Positions 8,761 to 17,456 of a DNA stretch of 64,000 nt are shown piece after piece (position 1 is the stretch's first letter; the number at the start of each line of letters is the position of its first letter). A model generated the notes under the pieces. The model searched no databases. It was not told the origin of the DNA and saw only the letters and a list, made by a program, of their open reading frames with translations. Position numbers and translations under genes: made by a program. The DNA comes from Rhodococcus tibetensis (lineage in GTDB: Bacteria > Actinomycetota > Actinomycetes > Mycobacteriales > Mycobacteriaceae), in NCBI RefSeq assembly GCF_024438035.1, contig NZ_JANFQF010000004.1, forward strand, positions 186,001 through 250,000, written 5' to 3'.

Positions 8761-9563
8761 AGCTGTCGGGATCCACCCGGATTACTCTGCGCACCGTCGC
8801 GCTGCTCTACCTGTTCGGCCTTCTGCTCGTGCCGATCGCGATCATCCTCTTCCGGACGTTCGAGCGAGGCATCGGTGCGTTCGTCGACTCGATCTCCACC
8901 CCGGCCGCGATCTCGGCGCTCAACCTCTCGTTGCTGATCGTCGCCATCGTAGTGCCGATCAACGTGGTGTTCGGAATCGTGACCGCGCTCGCTCTCGTGC
9001 GGGGACGATTCCCGGGCCGAGGTCTGGTGCAGGCGGTGGTGGATCTGCCGTTCGCCGTGTCCCCGATTGTCGTGGGTGTGTCGCTGATCTTGCTGTGGGG
9101 TACCAACGGCTGGTTCGGGGGGATCGAATCGCTCGGGTTCAAGGTCATCTTCGGACTGCCCGGAATGGTGATCGCCACGTTGTTCGTGACGCTTCCTTTC
9201 GTGGTACGCGAGGTGGAGCCCGTGCTGCACGAGATCGGGGAGGAACAGGAACAGGCGGCCGCGACGCTCGGGGCGAGCAAGTGGCAGACCTTCTGGTTGA
9301 TCACCCTCCCCGCCATCCGATGGGGTCTTACGTACGGGGTGATTCTCACCATCGCCCGCTCGTTGGGCGAGTTCGGCGCCGTCATCATGGTGTCGTCCGG
9401 GTTCCCCGGAGTCTCGCAGACCCTGACACTGCTGGTGCATTCGCGGTACATCGACGACCACAACACCTTCGGGGCATATTCGGCGGCCACCCTGTTGATG
9501 GGCATTGCCGTACTCAGCCTGCTTCTGATGACTCTGCTCGACCGTAAGAGGAGCACCACATGA
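8757..9563 (+). CDS. cysW: Sulfate ABC transporter permease CysW
   Basis: 268 aa. Six predicted membrane helices and the EAA-type coupling loop [19 protein letters not shown]. It is paralogous to CysT ([19 protein letters not shown] parallels the CysT sequence) and completes the transmembrane pore. The start overlaps cysT and the stop overlaps cysA, each by 4 nt. Confidence 0.93.
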   Translation: MKLSGSTRITLRTVALLYLFGLLLVPIAIILFRTFERGIGAFVDSISTPAAISALNLSLLIVAIVVPINVVFGIVTALALVRGRFPGRGLVQAVVDLPFAVSPIVVGVSLILLWGTNGWFGGIESLGFKVIFGLPGMVIATLFVTLPFVVREVEPVLHEIGEEQEQAAATLGASKWQTFWLITLPAIRWGLTYGVILTIARSLGEFGAVIMVSSGFPGVSQTLTLLVHSRYIDDHNTFGAYSAATLLMGIAVLSLLLMTLLDRKRSTT

Positions 9564-10573
9564 TTACCGTGACCGGCGCGCGCAAGAACTACGGATCGTT
9601 CGCTGCCCTCGACGACGTAACCATCGACATCCCCTCGGGTTCGCTCACTGCGCTCCTCGGTCCGAGTGGTTCCGGCAAGTCGACACTGCTGCGCTCCATC
9701 GCCGGCCTGGAGGCACTCGACTCAGGCACGGTGGTGATCGGCGGGAAAGATGTCACGAACGTCTCGCCGCAGAAACGTGACATCGGATTCGTGTTCCAGC
9801 ACTATGCGGCGTTCAAGCACATGACCGTGCGCGACAACGTCGCGTTCGGACTCAAGATTCGTAAGAGGCCGAAGCCGGAGATCGACAAGAAGGTCAACGA
9901 GCTCCTCGGAATCGTCGGGCTCGACGGGTTCCAGCACCGATACCCCGCTCAGCTGTCCGGCGGGCAGCGGCAGCGCATGGCACTGGCCCGGGCCTTGGCT
10001 GTCGATCCCCAGGTGCTGCTCCTCGACGAGCCGTTCGGTGCCCTCGACGCCAAGGTGCGGACCGACCTGCGCACCTGGCTGCGCCGGCTCCACGACGAGG
10101 TGCACGTGACCACCGTCCTCGTCACCCACGATCAGGAGGAGGCGCTCGACGTCGCCGACCGGATCGCCGTCCTCAACAAGGGCCGCATCGAGCAGATCGG
10201 TGAACCGGCAGATCTTTACGACCGTCCGGCCAACGATTTCGTGATGTCGTTCCTCGGTTCGGTGGCCAAACTCAACGGCCAGCTGGTCCGTCCTCACGAC
10301 ATCCGGCTCGGCCGCGACCCCGATATGGCACTTGCCCAGAAAGCGGGAACCGCGGAATCGCTCGGGGTGACGCGGGCCACCGTCGAACGGGTGGTCCATC
10401 TCGGGTTCGAGGTGCGGGTGGACCTGCGCAACGAGGCGACCGGTGAGCGTTTCTCGGCGCAGGTGACGCGCGGTGACAGTGCGGCGCTGCATCTGCAGGA
10501 GGGTGAAACGGTGTACGCGCGGGCCACCCGGGCGCCGGAGCTTCCGGAGGCGGAAATCCCGGTGTCTCTATAG
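9560..10573 (+). CDS. cysA: Sulfate ABC transporter ATP-binding protein CysA
   Basis: 337 aa. Walker [10 protein letters not shown] (about residues 34-42), Q-loop VFQHYAAF, signature [15 protein letters not shown], Walker [12 protein letters not shown] and switch His in VTHDQEEAL are all intact. A TOBE-like regulatory tail (LVRPHDIRL) follows. It powers sulfate/thiosulfate uptake. The stop codon lies inside the first unit of a 16-bp triple repeat. Confidence 0.95.
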   Translation: MITVTGARKNYGSFAALDDVTIDIPSGSLTALLGPSGSGKSTLLRSIAGLEALDSGTVVIGGKDVTNVSPQKRDIGFVFQHYAAFKHMTVRDNVAFGLKIRKRPKPEIDKKVNELLGIVGLDGFQHRYPAQLSGGQRQRMALARALAVDPQVLLLDEPFGALDAKVRTDLRTWLRRLHDEVHVTTVLVTHDQEEALDVADRIAVLNKGRIEQIGEPADLYDRPANDFVMSFLGSVAKLNGQLVRPHDIRLGRDPDMALAQKAGTAESLGVTRATVERVVHLGFEVRVDLRNEATGERFSAQVTRGDSAALHLQEGETVYARATRAPELPEAEIPVSL

Positions 10574-10605
10574 CCCGGTGTCTTTATAACCCGGTGTCTC
10601 TGTAT
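10558..10605. repeat. Three tandem 16-bp repeats over the cysA stop
   Basis: Units CCCGGTGTCTCTATAG (10558-10573), CCCGGTGTCTTTATAA (10574-10589) and CCCGGTGTCTCTGTAT (10590-10605). Unit 1 ends exactly at the cysA TAG. Units differ at one to three positions in their second halves. They fill most of the 55-nt gap to the sulfatase gene and may have arisen by slippage; no function is shown. Confidence 0.9.
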
Positions 10606-10628
10606 TCCGAGCCGACGAGGAGGCGACT

Positions 10629-12011
10629 GTGACAACTCCGGCAGTGCCCGTAACACGCGACAACGTGCTGATCGTGCACTGGCACGATCTCGGCAGGCAT
10701 CTGGGTTGTTACGGTGCGTCCGGTGTTCGGAGTCCGAACCTCGACCGGCTCGCCGCGGAGGGGGTGCGGCTGACGGACGCGCACGCAGTGGCACCCCTGT
10801 GCTCCCCATCGCGGGGCGCATTGTTTTCGGGCCGGTACCCGCACAGCAACGGACTCGTCGGACTCGCCCATCACGGATGGCAGTATCACGACGACGTGCA
10901 GACGTTGCCGACTCTTCTGTCGAACGCCGGGTGGTACACGGCCCTGTTCGGCATGCAGCACGAGACGGCGTACCCGAAGCGGCTCGGTTACCACGAGTAC
11001 GACGTGACGAATTCGTACTGCGACTACGTCACCGATCGTGCGTCCGGGTGGTTGTCCCGATTCCCGCCACAGCCGTTCCTGTTGACGGCTGGATTCTTCG
11101 AGACGCACCGCCCGTACCCGGCGGACCGCTACCGGCCGGCCGACCCGGAGAGCTTCACAGTGCCGTCGTACCTGCCGGACCGGCCGCAGGTGCGCGAAGA
11201 CCTCGCCGGGTTTCACGGGTCGATCGAGGTGGCAGACGCGGCCGTCGGACGGCTGCTGCACACGCTGGAGGCCGAGGGCCTCGACGACAGCACGTGGGTC
11301 GTGTTCTTCACCGACCACGGCGAAGCGTTCCCCCGGGCGAAGTCGACCCTGTATGCACCGGGTACCGGGATCGCGACGATCATCCGTCCACCGCGCCGGT
11401 TGCGCGCGGCGCCCCGTGTCTATGACGGATTGTTCAGTGGTGTGGACCTGGTGCCCACCCTCCTCGACCTGCTCGGTGTGCCGGTGCCCGCGGCGGTGGA
11501 GGGCGTCTCCCACGCCGAACAGTTACTGGGCGCGTCGAACGACCATGCGCGCGAGCTGGTGTTCACCGAGAAGACCTTCCACGACACGTTCGACCCGATC
11601 CGCGCTGTGCGTTCGAAGCAGTACAGCTACATCGAGAACTATGCACCTCGGCCCATTCTCGACCTTCCGCTCGACATCCAGAACAGCCTGTCCGGCGAGG
11701 CGATGGGAACCGAGCACCTCGGGCCACGTCCGAGCAGGGAACTCTACGACCTCGCTGCCGATCCCGACGAACGCGTCAACGTCGCCGACACCGAATCCTT
11801 CGCCGGCATCCAGGCCGAGTTGTCGCTCGAGCTTCACGCGTGGCGACGGGCCACCGGCGACGCCATTCCGAGCGATGAGGAGGGCACCGCCTACGCCCGA
11901 ACCGCAATGGAGAAGTATCTCGCCAAACTGGACCGCACGCCCGATGTGCGGTCGGCGTACAGCGCGGAGCGCGGCATCCTCGACGAACCGCGGAACAACA
12001 CCGGCACCTGA
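10629..12011 (+). CDS. Type I sulfatase (formylglycine-dependent)
   Basis: 460 aa with a GTG start; GGAGGCGACT just before it supplies a weak ribosome site. The C-x-P-S-R motif in APLCSPSRGALFSGRYPH (Cys at about residue 57) is the substrate for conversion to formylglycine. VFFTDHGEA gives the metal-binding Asp-His pair. The family cleaves sulfate esters; the substrate is unknown. No signal peptide is visible, so a cytosolic enzyme is likely. Its place 55 nt after cysA fits release of sulfate from organosulfates as a second sulfur source. Confidence 0.88.
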   Translation: MTTPAVPVTRDNVLIVHWHDLGRHLGCYGASGVRSPNLDRLAAEGVRLTDAHAVAPLCSPSRGALFSGRYPHSNGLVGLAHHGWQYHDDVQTLPTLLSNAGWYTALFGMQHETAYPKRLGYHEYDVTNSYCDYVTDRASGWLSRFPPQPFLLTAGFFETHRPYPADRYRPADPESFTVPSYLPDRPQVREDLAGFHGSIEVADAAVGRLLHTLEAEGLDDSTWVVFFTDHGEAFPRAKSTLYAPGTGIATIIRPPRRLRAAPRVYDGLFSGVDLVPTLLDLLGVPVPAAVEGVSHAEQLLGASNDHARELVFTEKTFHDTFDPIRAVRSKQYSYIENYAPRPILDLPLDIQNSLSGEAMGTEHLGPRPSRELYDLAADPDERVNVADTESFAGIQAELSLELHAWRRATGDAIPSDEEGTAYARTAMEKYLAKLDRTPDVRSAYSAERGILDEPRNNTGT

Positions 12012-12073
12012 CATGCCGCATCGATGATCCGGTTCAGCCCTCGCACGGCCCGCTGCAGTGGTGCACTGAGAGC

Positions 12074-13564
12074 GTGAGTATCGACTGCCCGTCCCGTCCG
12101 CCCACATCTCTGTGCGAGGTGCTGCGCCGCTTCGGCGGGGCGGCAGTGCTCTTCGGGACCGGCGAGGAAGTCGTGACGGGTATCAGTCAGGACTCGCGTC
12201 TCGTCCGGCCGGGTGACCTCTATGCGGCGCTGCCAGGCCAGCGCTGGCACGGCGCCGCGTTCGCTGCCGAAGCCGTCTCGCGTGGTGCGGTCGCGATGCT
12301 GAGTGACCGCCCGTCGGAACTCCTGCCGACCATCGTTGTGGACGATCCGCGGTGTGCTGTAGGGCCGCTCGCTTCCGCGATCTACGGAAATCCGTCCGGC
12401 GCTCTCGACGTCTACGGCGTGACGGGAACGAACGGCAAGACCAGCACCGCATATCTACTCGAGGCAGGTTTGCGCGGTGCCGGAATTACCGCCGGACGGA
12501 TTACCGGCATCACTGTGCAGGGACGCCGCGGTTCGCGGGACGCTGTCCGGACCACTCCCGAGGCCTCCGAACTCCACCAGACTCTCGCCGCATTCCGGGA
12601 CCAGGGTGTCTCCGCCGTGGCGATGGAGGTCTCCAGCCACGGGCTCGCGCTGCATCGCGTCGACGGAACGTCATTCGGCGTAGCCGTGTTCACCAATCTG
12701 GCACGGGACCATCTCGATTTCCACAAAGACATGAATTCCTATTTTGCCGCGAAGGCCAGGTTGTTCAGCGCCGAGCGTTGTGCGACTGCGGCAATCGGCA
12801 TCGACGACGAATTCGGTCGCCGACTCGCCGCCGACGTGTCCGTGCCCCGTCTCACCTTCTCCTCGAGGTCTGCGGAGGCAGACATCTATGGCGACGACGT
12901 GCACGCCGACGAGGGTGGAACTTCCTTCAGGCTGCACGGCCCGTCCGGGACGACCACGATTCGACTCCGGCTACTGGGAGCCCATCAGGTGGACAACGCA
13001 CTTGCCGCCGTCACGGCCCTGACTGTGCGTGGGGTCGACCTAGACGGCGCGATCGCCGGAATCGAGCGCCTCGACACCGTGCCGGGTCGTCTCGAAGCGA
13101 TCGACGCCGGCCAGCCCTTCCTCGCCTTCGTCGACTACATGCACAACACGGGAGGTCAGCGGCGGTTGTTCCCGTATCTTCGCTCCCTGACCCGGGGCAA
13201 GGTTATTGTCGTCATCGGGGCGACGGGCAATCGTGATCCGGGTAAGCGTGCCCCGCTGGGGACGACCGCGGCCGAGCTCGCCGACATCGTCGTCGTCACA
13301 GACGAAAGCCCGTTCTCGGAAGATGCCGAGGTGCTGCGGAACGACGTCGCAGGAGCGGCGCGGAGGGTGAAGACGGCTGAGGTACTCGTCGTCCCCGAAC
13401 GCGGCGAAGCCATCGCGACCGCGGTCACGCTGGCTGCACCCGGTGACGTCGTCGTCGTAGCGGGTCGCGGTTCCGACGCCGTGCAGGATTTCGGCCGGGT
13501 CCGGCGGCCTTTCGATGATCGCGTCGCCCTTCACGACGCCGTACTCCGGTCCGCGAGGGCGTGA
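12074..13564 (+). CDS. Atypical MurE-like Mur ligase
   Basis: 496 aa with a GTG start. The three-domain Mur ligase layout is present: N-terminal UDP-binding domain (SQDSRLVRPGDLYAALPG), Walker A GTNGKT (118-123), TTPEASELH, EVSSHGL, and the Lys of MNSYFAAKARLF that is normally carbamylated. Signature residues differ. DYAHTP is DYMHNT, and the DNPR motif that binds diaminopimelate in MurE is DESP (410-413). It probably activates a UDP-MurNAc-peptide-like or other carboxylate and adds an unusual amino acid; it is unlikely to be the essential MurE. It lies between the sulfatase and the convergent cysNC. Confidence 0.8.
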   Translation: MSIDCPSRPPTSLCEVLRRFGGAAVLFGTGEEVVTGISQDSRLVRPGDLYAALPGQRWHGAAFAAEAVSRGAVAMLSDRPSELLPTIVVDDPRCAVGPLASAIYGNPSGALDVYGVTGTNGKTSTAYLLEAGLRGAGITAGRITGITVQGRRGSRDAVRTTPEASELHQTLAAFRDQGVSAVAMEVSSHGLALHRVDGTSFGVAVFTNLARDHLDFHKDMNSYFAAKARLFSAERCATAAIGIDDEFGRRLAADVSVPRLTFSSRSAEADIYGDDVHADEGGTSFRLHGPSGTTTIRLRLLGAHQVDNALAAVTALTVRGVDLDGAIAGIERLDTVPGRLEAIDAGQPFLAFVDYMHNTGGQRRLFPYLRSLTRGKVIVVIGATGNRDPGKRAPLGTTAAELADIVVVTDESPFSEDAEVLRNDVAGAARRVKTAEVLVVPERGEAIATAVTLAAPGDVVVVAGRGSDAVQDFGRVRRPFDDRVALHDAVLRSARA

Positions 13565-13597
13565 GCAGACTCGGCATCGTGACCTCGCGGGCGCCGC

Positions 13598-15475
13598 CTA
13601 CCGGGTCTCGTGTCGGGCCAGTACGGCAAGGATGCGCTGTACGAGCTCGTCGAGATCGGCACCCGTGGTATCGAACGCGAGGTCCGGATCATCCGGCACC
13701 TCATAAGGCGCGTCCACACCCGTGAGGCCGCGCAGCTCGCCGGCCCGCGCGCGAGCATAGAGGCCCTTCGGATCTCGTCGTTCGCATTCCCCTACCGGCG
13801 TGCTCACGTGAACCTCGAGGAACGGCAGTCCCGCCGCCTCGTTGAGGGCCCTCGCGATGGTGCGATCCGACCGAAGTGGAGACACCATCGAGGCGATGGC
13901 GACCACCCCGGCGTCGGCGAACAATCGGGTGAGGTGTCCGACTCGCCGGATATTCTCGGCGCGGTCCCCCGGGCTGAACCCCAGATCGTCGGAGATTCCG
14001 TGCCGCACATTGTCGCCGTCGAGCAGATACGCCGTCCGCCCCGCATCGACGAGCGTCCGTTCGAGAGCCACAGCCACCGTCGACTTCCCCGAGGCGGGAA
14101 GCCCGGTGAGCCAAATGGTCGCGCCGCGCTGACCTGTCGCCGCCCACCGACGGCCACGGTCGAGAGAGGAAGGGTGCCAGGTGATATCGCGCCTCGTCTG
14201 CGCTCCCGGGACCACTTCCCGGGAATCGAGGACCGTGCCCGCGCCGATCGTGTCGTTACTGTTCTCGTCGATGACGATGAACGCGCCGGCATCCCGGTTT
14301 GCCGCATACGTGTCGGCGAGGATCACAGTGCTGGTGCGCAGCGTTATCCGGCCGATGTCGTTGAGAGCGAGTTCGGCGGGGGAGTCGTGTTCGTCGAGGG
14401 TTTCCGGGTCCAGTCGAGTGTGCAACGCCTGCACCGTGGCACGTACGGTGCGGGACGTGTGCTTCACGGCGATGCGATCGCCGGCACGCAAAGGAGTTTC
14501 ACCGAGCCAGCACACCGTCGCGTCGATCTCTCGCGCCGGCACCGGCGCCGAGGCATCGGCGTGGGCACTGACGATGAGGTCTCCCCGTGCGACGTCGATG
14601 TCGTCGGCAAGTTCGAGCGACACCGACAGGGGTGCGACGGCGACGGAGCGTTCGGGGTCCAGCGTGTCGAGGGCGGTCACCGTGCTTCGTGCGCCCGCCG
14701 GCAACACCACGACTTCGTCGCCGACAGTGAGGGTGCCGGCCGACAGTCGGCCGGTGTAGCGGCGTCGGCGGCCTTGCGCCGGGCGCGCAACCCACTGAAC
14801 GGGCAAGCGCAGCTGAGCGGAGTTAGCTGATGGGGCAGCAAGTTCCACACTTTCGAGGTACTCGAGCAGAGTCGGACCTCCGTACCACGCAGTGGTGGTG
14901 GAGCGGTGCACGACGTTGTCGCCCAGCGTCGCCGATACTGGGATCACGGCAAGGTCCGCGGCACCCAGATGTCCGGCAAGTTCGCGTAGGTCGGCCTCGA
15001 CCTCCCGGAAGCGTGCCTCCTCGAAACCCACCAGATCGATCTTGTTCACGACTGCCACCACATGGGGCACTGCGAGCAGTTCGGCGATGCGTGCGTGCCT
15101 CCGGGTTTGGCGGAGCACACCGGTTCGGGCGTCGACCAGCAACATCGCGACGTGCGCGTTGGACGTCCCGGTGAACATGTTGCGGGTGTACCGCTCGTGC
15201 CCGGGTGTGTCCGCGAGTACGAAACTGCGGGTGGCGGTCGAGAAGAAGCGGTATGCGACGTCAATCGTGATGCCCTGCTCCCGTTCTGCCCGTAGGCCGT
15301 CGGACAGGGCGGCCAGGTCCGCGTTCCCATTTTCGTCGGTCACCGCGTCAAGGTGATCGAGAGGCAGGCTTCCGGTGTCATGAAGGAGCCGGCCGATCAG
15401 CGTGCTTTTCCCGTCGTCGACACTGCCTGCAGTCGCGAGTCTCAGGAGTTGGCGCGGCGGTGTGGTGATGGTCAT
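13598..15475 (-). CDS. cysNC: Bifunctional sulfate adenylyltransferase large subunit / APS kinase
   Basis: 625 aa. Residues 1-430 are an EF-Tu-like GTPase (ATAGSVDDGKST, DTPGH, NKIDL) that with CysD makes APS from ATP and sulfate. Residues from about 440 are APS kinase with P-loop GLPASGKST (458-466), LDGDNVRHG, and SPLRSDR carrying the phosphorylated Ser. The product is PAPS, the donor for sulfotransferases. Last gene of stf0-cysD-cysNC; the start overlaps the cysD stop by one base. The second cysN in this window lacks the kinase. Confidence 0.95.
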   Translation of the reverse strand: MTITTPPRQLLRLATAGSVDDGKSTLIGRLLHDTGSLPLDHLDAVTDENGNADLAALSDGLRAEREQGITIDVAYRFFSTATRSFVLADTPGHERYTRNMFTGTSNAHVAMLLVDARTGVLRQTRRHARIAELLAVPHVVAVVNKIDLVGFEEARFREVEADLRELAGHLGAADLAVIPVSATLGDNVVHRSTTTAWYGGPTLLEYLESVELAAPSANSAQLRLPVQWVARPAQGRRRRYTGRLSAGTLTVGDEVVVLPAGARSTVTALDTLDPERSVAVAPLSVSLELADDIDVARGDLIVSAHADASAPVPAREIDATVCWLGETPLRAGDRIAVKHTSRTVRATVQALHTRLDPETLDEHDSPAELALNDIGRITLRTSTVILADTYAANRDAGAFIVIDENSNDTIGAGTVLDSREVVPGAQTRRDITWHPSSLDRGRRWAATGQRGATIWLTGLPASGKSTVAVALERTLVDAGRTAYLLDGDNVRHGISDDLGFSPGDRAENIRRVGHLTRLFADAGVVAIASMVSPLRSDRTIARALNEAAGLPFLEVHVSTPVGECERRDPKGLYARARAGELRGLTGVDAPYEVPDDPDLAFDTTGADLDELVQRILAVLARHETR

Positions 15476-16416
15476 CAGAAGTAGCCCTCACGCTTTCGGT
15501 CTTCCATTGCAGCAGCCGACGTTCTGTCGTCGGCTCGGGTCTGGCCGCGTTCGGAGACGGTGGCGGCCATGATCTCTTTGATCACCCCGGCGACGTCGTC
15601 GGCCTCGGAGGGAACGGCGCCCGTGATGGTGAGGTCGCCGACCGTCCGATAGCGAACTCGGAGTTCCTGCACCACCTCGCCAGGTGCGGGCTGCGTGTGC
15701 TCCGACACGCCCAGCAGGATGCCGTCGCGTTCGAACACCTTCCGGTGGTGCGCGAAATAGATCGACGGCAGCTGCAGATTCTCGAGTTCGATGTATCGCC
15801 AGATGTCGAGTTCCGTCCAATTACTCAGTGGGAACACGCGCACCTGTTCGCTTCGGCGGATTCTCCCGTTGTAGAGCGACCACGGCTCGGGGCGTTGCGC
15901 ACGCGGATCCCATTGGCCGAACTCGTCTCGGAAACTGAGCACTCGCTCCTTCGCGCGGGCGCGTTCCTCGTCCCGCCGGGCGCCACCGAACGCGGCGTCG
16001 AACCGGTGCTGTTCCAGCGCGTCGAGCAGGGTGCGCGTTTGCAGCCGGTTCCGTGATCCGCTCGGCCCGCCGGTCTCGGTCACTCGGCCACTATCGATCG
16101 AGTCCTGCACGGACGCGACGAGGAGCGAGTGCCCGCCCTCGGCGAGTCGCCGGTCGCGGAACTCGAGCACTTCCGGGAAATTGTGGCCGGTGTCGACGTG
16201 AAGCACGGGGAACGGAACAGGTGACGGACGGAACGCTTTCTCCGCGAGGCGAAGCAGAACGATCGAGTCCTTGCCGGCCGAGAAGAGCAGCACCGGCCGT
16301 TCCAGTTCGGCCACGACCTCGCGAATGATGTGCACGGCTTCTGCCTCGAGTGCGCGCAGTTCCTCGACCGGGGCGACTGTGGATCCGGAATCCGCAACTG
16401 TGAAGCCATGGGTCAT
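15475..16416 (-). CDS. cysD: Sulfate adenylyltransferase small subunit, copy in the stf0 operon
   Basis: 313 aa from ATG 16416, the start overlapped by the stf0 stop; a longer frame runs upstream but lies inside stf0. PP-loop SAGKDSIVLLRLA (canonical SGGKDS has Ala here), LHVDTGHNFPEVLEFRD, GGARRDEERARAKER, the Asn/Trp-rich FPLSNWTELDIWRYI and the C-terminal MEDRKREGYF are all CysD hallmarks. Together with CysNC it makes APS, then PAPS. It is paralogous to the 20540-21493 copy. Confidence 0.94.
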   Translation of the reverse strand: MTHGFTVADSGSTVAPVEELRALEAEAVHIIREVVAELERPVLLFSAGKDSIVLLRLAEKAFRPSPVPFPVLHVDTGHNFPEVLEFRDRRLAEGGHSLLVASVQDSIDSGRVTETGGPSGSRNRLQTRTLLDALEQHRFDAAFGGARRDEERARAKERVLSFRDEFGQWDPRAQRPEPWSLYNGRIRRSEQVRVFPLSNWTELDIWRYIELENLQLPSIYFAHHRKVFERDGILLGVSEHTQPAPGEVVQELRVRYRTVGDLTITGAVPSEADDVAGVIKEIMAATVSERGQTRADDRTSAAAMEDRKREGYF

Positions 16417-17219
16417 AACGGGTACCCCTTCTCTGTTGCTTCGGCGCGATAACGCTGCGCCCATTCGCGGGAGCGGCCGTCGCTCTGGCGTTTCAGTGGC
16501 GGCGGGGGTGCCAAATCCGGATCCAACCCCAGCGCCAGAAGGACTTTGGCAGTGGTCGCCTGCGGATCGGCCACCAGGTCGGTGAAGCTGACTTCGAGGG
16601 GAGAGCGGTCTTCCGCCGCCGCAAACCACTCGCGCCAGCCGCGCTCCTGATCACGCAGAATGCCCGCGAGATGCGCAATGCCTTCCGCGCTGTACTCGGC
16701 GCCGTCGTTCGGTGCCGGTGGAGTCGCGTCGTCGCGCCAGACCTGGGTCTGGACGGCCCGCCACATCGACACCGCCTGATCGACGACATCGGGCCGGTAC
16801 ACGTGAATGAAAGTGATGTCCGTGCCGAGAACGTCGTCGAGGGCGGACCGGAGATCGGCGCCGGAACGGTGGGGTAACCCCGCCGCGCGATCGAGCAGCA
16901 GGGACACCTGGTTCCACATGAGCTTTCCGCCCCACACCCCGTTGGGGGTGCGCCCGAGGCTGAGTAGTTGATCGCGCCACTGCTCGGCCGTGCGGGTGTC
17001 CTCGACCCCCGGTTCCAGCGGCGCGAGGAGTGAGAGCACCGCTTCGTCGGTGACACCCTCGAACCACTGCCGCGGTTGCGGTGACCGGCTGGTGGACGGC
17101 AAATACTGGAAAAACTCTTCAGGATTGCCAGCCACCGTGGTGGCGCGAAGTGACTCGACGAGCAAAGTGCTGCCACTACGCTGCGACGCGCAGACAAGGT
17201 ACGACTGGGGCTCCGGCAT
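16413..17219 (-). CDS. Stf0-type sulfotransferase
   Basis: 268 aa. The PAPS 5'-phosphosulfate loop CASQRSGSTLLVESL (about residues 10-24), AGNPEEFFQYLP, and IHVYRPDVVDQAVSMWRA (3'-phosphate site) match the Stf0 family, whose founding mycobacterial member sulfates trehalose at the 2-position. Trehalose is therefore the first substrate guess; this is inference. The ATG is 7 nt after TATAGT, so a leaderless transcript is predicted. The stop overlaps cysD (ATGA), coupling sulfotransferase and PAPS synthesis in one operon. Confidence 0.82.
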   Translation of the reverse strand: MPEPQSYLVCASQRSGSTLLVESLRATTVAGNPEEFFQYLPSTSRSPQPRQWFEGVTDEAVLSLLAPLEPGVEDTRTAEQWRDQLLSLGRTPNGVWGGKLMWNQVSLLLDRAAGLPHRSGADLRSALDDVLGTDITFIHVYRPDVVDQAVSMWRAVQTQVWRDDATPPAPNDGAEYSAEGIAHLAGILRDQERGWREWFAAAEDRSPLEVSFTDLVADPQATTAKVLLALGLDPDLAPPPPLKRQSDGRSREWAQRYRAEATEKGYPL

Positions 17220-17226
17220 GCCGGGA

Positions 17227-17254
17227 ACTATAAGCGCGAAATGGGGTGTCGCAA
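17227..17254 (-). promoter_or_regulatory. Promoter of the stf0-cysD-cysNC operon
   Basis: On the minus strand, TTGCGA (17254-17249), 16 nt, then TATAGT (17232-17227). The stf0 ATG begins 7 nt after the -10. The surrounding gap (17220-17456) is richer in A+T than its neighbours and holds no gene I can support; no Cys-coding leader precedes this operon. Confidence 0.6.
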
Positions 17255-17456
17255 TCGGTGGCGCATTTGATTTTGCGTGATGAAAACACTTGCCTTTTCT
17301 GCACGCTGTGCATGGTGTGTTGTGGCAGTGCTGTCAACCAAAAAGGCGCAGCTCAGGAGCATGTCGGATTGCTGGATGCGACGCCGGATTCCGCCGCAGA
17401 ATTGGTTCTGTACTACGTCAATATTAATCAGCCTGATCGCAAGTGCCTGCGTGCGC

